Position numbers and translations under genes: made by a program
Notes under the pieces: model-generated
What the model saw: the letters and a program-made list of their open reading frames with translations, nothing else
Told to the model about the DNA's origin: nothing
Databases searched by the model: none
In this document: positions 57,082 through 64,000 of the stretch, in pieces
Numbering within the stretch: position 1 is the stretch's first letter
Layout of the letters: each line of letters starts with the position of its first letter
Origin: Gnetum montanum
Lineage: Eukaryota > Streptophyta > Gnetopsida > Gnetales > Gnetaceae
DNA length: 64,000 bases
NCBI GenBank assembly: GCA_015680685.1
Contig: MNCI01003833.1
Span: 64,853 to 128,852, forward strand
Reading direction: 5' to 3'

Positions 57082-58740
57082 TGTAGTGACCAAAAACTTT
57101 TGAGGCTAGAATGGTAGATCGAGAGGTCTGAAATTGTATAGCCTTGACCCCATGTCCGCATGATGGCCTACTAAAAAATAGAGGTGAGGTGTCTAGAATG
57201 GTCTTGCCAATCAAACTATGACTTATGGGGTGTTTACAAAAAAATGAATGCAAGGGGTTTGTGTAGTGTTTGCAACATCCACGGTGCCTATGAGGGCAAG
57301 CATAGTCAAGGTTTCTAGTGCAAAACAAAAGGGTAAACATGTGAATATGTGTAAAAATATGGGAAATTGCAAGATAAAATGCTAGAAATGTACAAGATGT
57401 GAGTGAGAGAGAAACTGGCACCATTCCAAATGGGGGACAGCGTAGTTAACTACAAGAGAATGTGAGGAGGTATGTAGTGTACAAATAGGAGTAATAGGTA
57501 GCGTAGTCACAATCTCAAGGTGTCAAGGCTATGAAAATTGACATCTGCCATGAAGTCTAGGCCTTTCAAGTTGGTTGTCGTGGTTTCCTATGAACTATGA
57601 TGGGCTGTAGTGTGCAATAGTGCTATGGTGGTGTGCAATGATGCCAAATGGTGTATCAAAGTTCACCAAAATGCCAAGTGCGCTTGGGTGCCAAATGCCA
57701 AAATGCCAATTAAATGCAAGAGTTGGAAACCCTTAAAGCATGAAGCGTTGGGGTATTGATAGGCATAGGGTTAGCATGAACTATGGATTGGGTGCCATGT
57801 TGAAGAGGGATAGTTAGCACCCAACTACATTCCGACTAAAGTAAACTGTGTTCTGCTAGTATGCTCCAATGGATCTTATGAAACTAGTAGACTATGACTA
57901 CGCTACCAAGACTACATGTGCAAGTTCCAAATAGACCACCAAGTACCTAAAAACCATGAAAAATAGTGTAGTTTTGGAGACTACACTCTCAGACTCACTG
58001 TCCACTCTCTCAAGTGGTGTCAAGTGTAGGTATAATTTTGAGGGAAATTGGAGGGGGGGGGGGGGCCAATGAAATGCAAATGGCTAATCTTGCTTGCTGA
58101 AGGAATGTTGGAGCTGAGATGTCATCCAGGTGTTGAGCTCTTGAGGCTTATGGAGGTAATTCTATATGACTACATTGACTACACTCTAGAGCATAGTCCA
58201 ACAGGTAGACAAATTTTTCCAAAAAATGTATTTCAATGCAAACTATGCTAACTACACTCTAGAGTGTAGTACTAGCAATGAGAGCATAACTTTCACATTT
58301 AGAGAAAAATCTAGTAGAAACTAACATCCTCATGTAGACTATGCTAACTACTCTCTAGAGCATAGTAGGGGGTGTAGTCTCAAAAGTTAGAAAATTTGCC
58401 AAACTATTTCTTCTATCCCAAGCCAGCCTAATAGCTTCTAGGTTAACACTTAGAAAAATTTGCAAAACTAGCCATTTCTATGCCAGCTATGCTAACTACA
58501 CTCTAGAGCATAGTCCTAGTAGGAAGAGTGTAGTTAAGACACTTCAAAAATTTTGCTACCATTAACACTTAGCAAAATCTTACAACTCTGGGTTGTTTGT
58601 GTCAACTATGCTGACTACACTCTAGAACATAGTCCCAATAATGGGGAGTGTAGTTTCAACACTTAGAAAAATTTTCTAAGTTTTGACACTTAGGAAAATT
58701 TGTAGCTGAGACCCAATGGCCTGAATTTGGTGGTGTTTCA
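57082..58740 (-). repeat. Tat-C 5' LTR
   Basis: 1659 bp, plus-strand TGTAGTGACC...GGTGGTGTTTCA. Five palindromic units lie at 58177-58198, 58251-58270 (perfect, 20 bp), 58347-58367, 58495-58515 and 58613-58634. A run of 13 G at 58053-58065 is absent from the other LTR and may be a sequencing or assembly error. A mutated TATA box (TATCAATA) is at 57754-57761. Confidence 0.87.
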
Positions 58741-59425
58741 TCCATGGTCATGGAACCTATTCTTCCCTAAACTAGGATTATTTACAATTGACTATAAATT
58801 CTAGTTAAAGGTCCCTTCATCAAAGATAATGGAAGGAGATTAGTATTTTGAGAACCCCTAGAGAAGGGATCCTTTCCTTCCTTTTGGCCTAGTAGGAACA
58901 AGGGGTTTCTAAACGGTTTATTCTTTGATGCCTCATAGCGTGCCATCATCTATTGATCTTTTCTCCATTTTGCATTTGTGGGATGATAATCCTAGTATTC
59001 ATGGTCCTATACAATGTACTCAACATTTAACTTGTGAATGCCCAATCTTATGAGATTGTTAATTAGCATCATAGGAATCAATCGATTAAGCAACAACACA
59101 ATGTTGCTCTCCATGTCCCTCCATTGCATCTATTCATCCTAGTGCAAGATGAAGGTGAAGTACAAAATATACTCATTTGGATGAGTATAGACCACTTTGC
59201 ATTATTGGAGCATAGGTGGTCTTGGACCTTCTTTTTTTTTATTGAAAGTGTGTTCAAATAGCGGTGAAGATTCTTTCCTACGAAAAGAACCCATATTAGT
59301 TCTTGCGAAAAGTAGTGTGCTTTTATTGTTATTATTATTTTTCTTAATGATTTCAACTTTAAGGTTCATTACAACATTGTTATATAATTTTACTAACTCC
59401 TAGGTAGTGCACATAGCTAACTAAT
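58741..59425 (-). pseudogene. Ath-3 leader and Gag N-terminus, degraded
   Basis: Minus strand. Readable wording includes RTNMGSFRRKESSPLFEHTF (about 59235-59295), VVYTHPNEYILYFTFILH (about 59140-59195) and NIVLLLNRLIPMMLINN (about 59055-59105). It aligns with Ath-2 11430-11640, including the two TAG stops on either side of DE (about 59120-59140). The frame is cut by the Tat-C insertion. Confidence 0.65.
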
Positions 59426-59445
59426 GTCTCCTGTAATGGTGCTAA
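59426..59445 (-). promoter_or_regulatory. Ath-3 primer binding site (tRNA-Asp type)
   Basis: The minus strand after the LTR reads TTAGCACCATTACAGGAGAC. Compared with the tRNA-Asp-type site, all differences over the first 17 bases are G to A. Confidence 0.75.
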
Positions 59446-60248
59446 TGATGAGTAGCGAGCAATCCCTATGCCCAACCATATGAATCACTAACATTTACTA
59501 AGCAATCTAGTCAAATTCTACAATCTTTAGCTCTCTAAGTACACTTTTCTTACATAGTGAATCTTAAAGACTTGATCGTTGTCTTTTCGGTTCTACTTGT
59601 GAGTGCAATGATATGGTTAAGTGTAATTGATGCATATGATTTTTATGTTTTTCATTTACTTTTCCTAAGTGCCAAAAATAACGTAATTAAATATGTAATT
59701 AATCTAATAGCTAATTAATGCTTTAACTAATTGTAACACAAGCATATGTTCCCACCTTCCATACACATCCTTAACATGTTGCAACGCTACTAGGTTACCA
59801 AGCATTAAGCACTACTAGAATTACCAAGTGGTAATGTGTGTTCAAGGTGGTTGTAATTATGTGCATTAATTATTTGAATTCAATTAATTACTTAAATGCT
59901 TAAACATAAATTAGATGAAAAATAAATGTATTAAAGTAAATATTGTGTTATGTCCAAGTGTTGCAAGGTTTATGAAGAAAGCTTGCCTTTATTGCTATTC
60001 ATACTAAGGTTTCCAGGTACATCAATGCTGGAATAAAGATTCATGCACTTCTCACTCCTACTGCAGACACTTAGAAAATATTCTAACTCTAGAAGAAACA
60101 AAATGCAAGAGTTTGGCTAAGCTATCAATCCATGAATTCCATAAATGTAGCAAGTGCATGCATTTATATAGCTAAGACAAGACACTTCGTAAACTTGTAT
60201 GCATCGATAGGATTGTATTGACATAGTCAAGCCTACAACAACTCATCA
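59446..60248 (-). repeat. Ath-3 5' LTR
   Basis: 803 bp, plus-strand TGATGAGTAGCGAGC...ACAACTCATCA. It holds the same blocks as the Ath-2 LTR in reverse, for example CTTTATT and AATAAAG near 59980-60045. The outer flank CTACC and the inner side give no target duplication, since the other LTR is absent. Confidence 0.87.
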
Positions 60249-60834
60249 CTACCCCTTATGGAAGAACTTTTACAAATTGCAAATGATGCTCAAATGTATT
60301 CCTTTTTAGATGGATATTCTAGATATAATTAAATCTTAGAAAGTAAGAAGGACTAATATAAGACTATCTTTACAACAAAATGGGAAACTTTTCAATTTAC
60401 TAAGATGCCCTTTGGTGTTTTAAATGTTGTTTCTACCTTTCAAAGAGCTATGGATAGAAGTTTTAAAGGACTAATAAATAAGTTCATTATTATTTATCTA
60501 GATGATTTAACTATTTTTTCCAAAGATCGTGGTACACACCTGAGAGAACTTAGAAATATTTTCATAAGATGTAGATAGTTTGGTATCACTTTGAATGCAA
60601 AGAAATCCATCTTTGGTGTTCAAAGTGGTACATTTCTTAGTCATATAGTAACTAGAGAAGAAATTGTGATTGATCCTAAATAGGTAAACACTATTTCAAA
60701 AGTGTGTTATCCTTTATCTAAGAATGATTTAAGGGCCTTCTTTGGAAAAATTAATTTTGTTAGACGATTTATCCCTATTTTTGCTAATTAGTTAGACCAT
60801 TAAATGAGATGCTTAAGATAGTAATATGCATTAG
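60249..60834 (+). pseudogene. Gyp-E reverse transcriptase, 5'-truncated
   Basis: LQIANDAQMYSFLDGYSRYN (about 60275-60335) holds the first catalytic Asp. TKMPFGVLNVVSTFQRAMD (about 60400-60455) follows, then IIIYLDDLTIFSKDRGTHL (about 60490-60545) with an intact YLDD. The thumb is KKSIFGVQSGTFLSHIVTRE (about 60600-60660). Five or so stops and a frameshift near 60790 separate it from RNase H. Confidence 0.88.
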
Positions 60835-61330
60835 ATGGGAGAAAGAAAAAATGCTTTCCTTGCCATTAAAGAGGCCATTATAGATGCTCCTATTTTAGCT
60901 TCTCCTTGGTATGAAAATCATTTCCTTTTATACACTTTTTCTAGTAATGTTATTGGTGTCGCTATCTTAACCCAAGATGTTGTTAATCAAGGTGGAAGAC
61001 CTATAGCTTTCATGTTCGCACCTTTGAAAGATGTGGAATTAGAATATTCACTTGTAGAAAAACAATTGTATGCTATGATTAAATCCCTGAAGAAATTTTG
61101 CTACTATTTATTAAATGAGAAATATTTTATTATTATTTCTGATTCAACCACCATTTCATTAGCCAAATTACAAGATCCTAGTGAAAAATGTGCTAAATGG
61201 ATTGTGAAATTACAAGAATTTAATATTCAATGGAAAGTAGCTAAGTTAGTTAGAAGAACTAGTCTTGCCAAGCTAATAGCCAAAGCCTCAACTTTAGAAA
61301 ATTATGATATACCTAAAGATAAAGAGTAAA
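60835..61330 (+). pseudogene. Gyp-E RNase H, open over 164 codons
   Basis: An uninterrupted frame from MGERKNAFLAIKEAIIDAPI to KDKE (60835-61329). It contains LLYTFSSNVIGVAIL, where the first catalytic Asp is replaced by Phe/Ser wording, YSLVEKQLYAMIKSLKKFCY with the Glu, and FIIISDSTTISLAKLQD with the Asp. It is probably inactive because of the first position, and it was a domain of Pol, not a separate gene. Confidence 0.85.
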
Positions 61331-62660
61331 TATTGCTTCACATACTATCCATTAATGAGAAGAATGATATCCCATTTGCTCCTAACCAATTACATAACCC
61401 ATAGTACAATGATATTAAGTTTTATTTAACCTTTCACCGTTTTCCTTCACATTCACCTATATATAAAGAATGCTTTTAGTATCTAAATATTCTAAGTTTA
61501 CTCTAAGCAGTGGTGAGGTGTTTAGGAAAAATTTCCATGGAATATACCTTAAATGTTTAGACCAAGAACAAGTTAATGATGCTTTAAAGAAACTACATGA
61601 GAAAGGACATATAAGATATCATTTGTTAATACATAAAATCACTATAGTAGGTTACTATTGGACAACTATGATTAATGATGCTTACAATTTAGTTAAAACA
61701 TATGTATAATGTCAAATTTTTAATGGGAAAGATCTCAAAAGTTTAGCTCCCTTACAACCTATAATAGAAACTAGACCATTCGCATAATGGGATTTAGATT
61801 TTATTGGAGTGATTAATCTATTATCAACAACTCAACATAAGTTTATGTTAACAACCACTACTTATTGCACATGTTGGTTAGAAGTGAAAGCAACAAAAAT
61901 TGCAACATCTTGTGAAGTTATTCAATTTTTAGAAATGAGATAATTTATAGATATGGATGTCCTTATGCTTTAGTAGTGGTTAATGGACCTTCTTTCATCT
62001 CGATATAGTTTACAAATTGGGCTAGAGAACATAATATTATTGTCAAAGCTATAATCAAATATTATTCACAAGGTAATGGTTTAGCTTAGCCATCCAATAA
62101 AATTATATTAGATGGAATTAAGAAGATGATAGCTCAAAATCCTTGAACATGGCATGAACAATTAAAATGAACAATATGGGCCGATAGAATTTGTTATAAA
62201 GAGTCAATCAAAACAACACCATATGATTTAGTATATGGACAAGAGCTGATATTACCAAAAAATTTGCAAATTGTTGCATATCATTTTTTCTTGGATTATT
62301 TACCAACTAATGAACATTTAATCTCACATACATTTGATATTTGGAATTTATAACTTTAAAGGGTCAAAGTAATTAAAAGCCTACTTAATCATCCATGTAC
62401 TATTAAAAGATGATTTGATAAGAAGTATGCAGCTAAAATTGTTCAAGTGATCTGGTCCTTAAGAAAAGTAGAGGATTTGATCAAACAAGTTCCCAAACTA
62501 AGTTTTCTCCTATGTGGTCAAGCCCATACCAAGTCACTAATTGCATTGGCCCCAATGTTTACAAAATTTCTGATTTGCAAGAATACAAGTTAAATAGAAA
62601 TTTTAATGCATTTTATTTAAAGCATTTCTACTCAAGTGTCTCTTGTGGACACTTAGTAGA
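61331..62660 (+). pseudogene. Gyp-E integrase, degraded
   Basis: The zinc-binding domain is open at 61470-61709 (ALKKLHEKGHIRYHLLIHKI, then YYWTTMINDAYNLVKTYV, with the first Cys of CQIFNG after a stop). Core: WDLDFIGVINLLSTTQHKF (first Asp, about 61790-61845), VVNGPSF where Asp became Asn (about 61975-61995), and YSQGNG followed by stops where Glu is expected (about 62070-62090). Further on are TIWADRICYKESIKTTPYDL (about 62165-62230) and a C-terminal segment to about 62660. Confidence 0.83.
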
Positions 62661-64000
62661 CCCTTAGTTACATGCTTTCTTCTCATTCTTCATGCACTTC
62701 ATTTGTATATAATTACATTGGCATATTTTATTTGCACTCTTTCTTAGCATATTAGTTTTGGTTTGCCCTATTTGTATTTTTCAATATGATTTTAATAATT
62801 GTTATGATCATTCAAGTTACTAGGCATTAGGCCATTATAACACCATTTGAAAATAATTCAAGAGTAATGTTTTATATATTATTCATGTTATATTATATTT
62901 CTATTGTATAATATTTTCTTTTATATACTCAATAATTCTATAATTCTTCCCAATCTATTTCAAGGTTTTGGTTTTATTAGTTTGAATTATGGAGGATGGA
63001 ATTTATGCTAACTTATCATGTTATTATCATAGTCATGTGGATGTAGGACATGTGAGGTTTGAAAATGGTTAACCACAATCACTAGGTGACCTTAGAAAAT
63101 TCCATTTTCCCTCTCATAAGCCCTAGCCCTCAAGTGTAATGATCCATAGCTATCTTGTGAACAATAGGGTGAAAAGTGTTTCTCTCTAGAACCCTTAGCC
63201 ACCCATGAGACTTGCTATGATGTTGTCTAACTTATAATTAAAGGCACATGCATGAGGGTTTCATTGCACCATGGAACAAGTTTCCGAAAAGACCATGTTC
63301 TCTATGTTGGAATTCCTACCTTAAAAATGAAGTGCAGCACGAGCAAAGTTTTCTATAAAAAAAAAAGAAAAAAAAGCAAAACAAAAATTCAAAAAAATAG
63401 AACCATGTTCTATGACAATGTAATAAGATCTTAAGTGTGATGGGGTTTAACAACAATCCTCACCCTAGCATCTATTTCCTTTATTTCAGTCAAATAATAA
63501 TAATAATAATCCTATCCTACCTTTTCCTAATTTTTCTCATTTTTCCTTAACCCCTTCCAACATTTCCTTTTCATTTTACAAAAAAAAATATAAAAAAAAA
63601 ATCAAAGGAAAAATCCAAATGTTGTTGCTAGGCATGATTTAAAGAAGCATGTTCTCTTCATAAAGTTTAGTATAAGTCATATGCTTATAGTTGGTCTCAT
63701 ATTGATGACTTTTACCTTGTGAAATGATTGAGAATGAAATCTTAATATAAATTTCTATACATATATATATATAGTCAAAATTATATTCTATAAAGTTTAT
63801 ATTTTAAAACTTTGATTAAACAAGGTGGTGTGAACAAGGGTGGTCCATGTTTAGTGCTCTTTTGATCATGTGTTTTTTTTAATCATGTTTAAAACATTAT
63901 AGTTTATTTCCAAGTTTCATTTTGTCATTATTTTTTGAACTGGACATGGACTCTAGCTTCAACTAATAATCTGCGTTTTTTTTCTGCCCGTTGGACTCTC
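62661..64000. other. AT-rich tail, simple repeats, no gene
   Basis: Probably 3' flank or untranslated region of Gyp-E. It contains an (AAT)n run at 63496-63513, an (AT)n run at 63758-63772, and A-rich runs at 63357-63385 and 63580-63602. No supported coding frame. A 60-codon frame at 63252 is low complexity (Lys-rich). Confidence 0.6.

Larger units (their letters stand above)
53243..58740 (-). mobile_element. Tat-C: Tat-type element lacking pol
   Basis: 5' LTR (57082-58740), primer site, leader, gag and most of protease on the minus strand, then directly the LTR at 53242. RT, both RNase H domains, integrase, the 3' region and the polypurine tract are missing. The sequence next to the LTR (CCTTCCCTATACATCAA on the minus strand) is not a polypurine tract, so a deletion removed everything in between. 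Confidence 0.82.
58741..60248 (-). mobile_element. Ath-3: 5' end of an Athila-like element
   Basis: 5' LTR (59446-60248), tRNA-Asp-type primer site and part of gag on the minus strand, cut at 58741 by the Tat-C LTR. The gag part is homologous to Ath-2. It could be the missing 5' portion of Ath-1, which has the same orientation and begins within RT 54 kb to the left, but this cannot be shown from the sequence. Confidence 0.8.
60249..62660 (+). mobile_element. Gyp-E: Ty3/gypsy pol remnant of another family
   Basis: Plus-strand RT, RNase H and integrase in Ty3/gypsy order. It starts abruptly in RT at the Ath-3 LTR boundary. The wording differs from Ath and Tat. No LTR, gag or protease is found in the window. 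It has fewer stops than the other elements, so it may be somewhat younger. Confidence 0.83.

Noticed and set aside
60241-60253. Target duplication around the Ath-3 LTR
   Set aside because: GCTAA on the inner side belongs to the primer-site region and the outer flank is CTACC; without the second LTR no comparison is valid.
1-64000. Intact host gene, tRNA, rRNA, organelle insert or CRISPR array
   Set aside because: I saw none. All longer coding signals are retroelement-derived or, at 43785-47380, decayed and inside a retroelement.

Overview
This 64 kb window reads as intergenic DNA from a large plant nuclear genome. It is wall-to-wall old LTR retrotransposons nested in each other, with no intact host gene, rRNA, tRNA or CRISPR array. 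Both major plant superfamilies are present (Ty3/gypsy of the Athila and Tat types, and Ty1/copia). All coding regions are broken by many stops and frameshifts. LTR pairs differ substantially, and CpG/CHG-type decay (C to T, G to A) is visible everywhere. Such old, uncleared elements would fit a conifer or another large-genome gymnosperm, but the species is a guess.

Layout, left to right. 1-4202 is an Athila-like element on the minus strand (Ath-1). It joins a minus-strand copia element (Cop-1, 4203-10473, last 36 bp at 33915-33950). Cop-1 is hit twice: by a solo LTR with perfect 5-bp target duplications (6395-7319), and by a second Athila-like element on the plus strand inside its 5' LTR (Ath-2, 10474-33914). 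Ath-2 is itself split by a 12.4 kb minus-strand Tat-type element (Tat-A, 11659-24058). After 2.1 kb of AT-rich sequence (33951-36097) come an Athila-type LTR fragment (36098-36805) and a truncated copia (Cop-2, to 38535). Two Tat-type elements then lie head to tail and share an LTR: Tat-B (38536-53242) and Tat-C (53243-58740). Next is the 5' end of a third Athila-like copy (Ath-3, 58741-60248, minus), a further Ty3/gypsy pol remnant on the plus strand (Gyp-E, 60249-about 62660), and AT-rich DNA to the end.

The best candidate for something undescribed is a multi-exon, intron-bearing decayed gene on the plus strand at 43785-47380. It lies antisense inside Tat-B, exactly in the spacer between gag-protease and reverse transcriptase. 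In the related Tat-A that spacer is only a short minisatellite-rich stretch, and in Ogre elements it is the place of a known intron. Other points of interest are arrays of about 20-bp palindromes in the Tat LTRs, a 36-bp minisatellite that stays open in the pol frame just after integrase, a shared Asp-Asp-Gly protease motif, and identical premature TAG codons in independent gag copies. No element is autonomous: Tat-A lacks the N-terminal half of RT, Tat-B lacks protease and part of integrase, and Tat-C lacks pol entirely.
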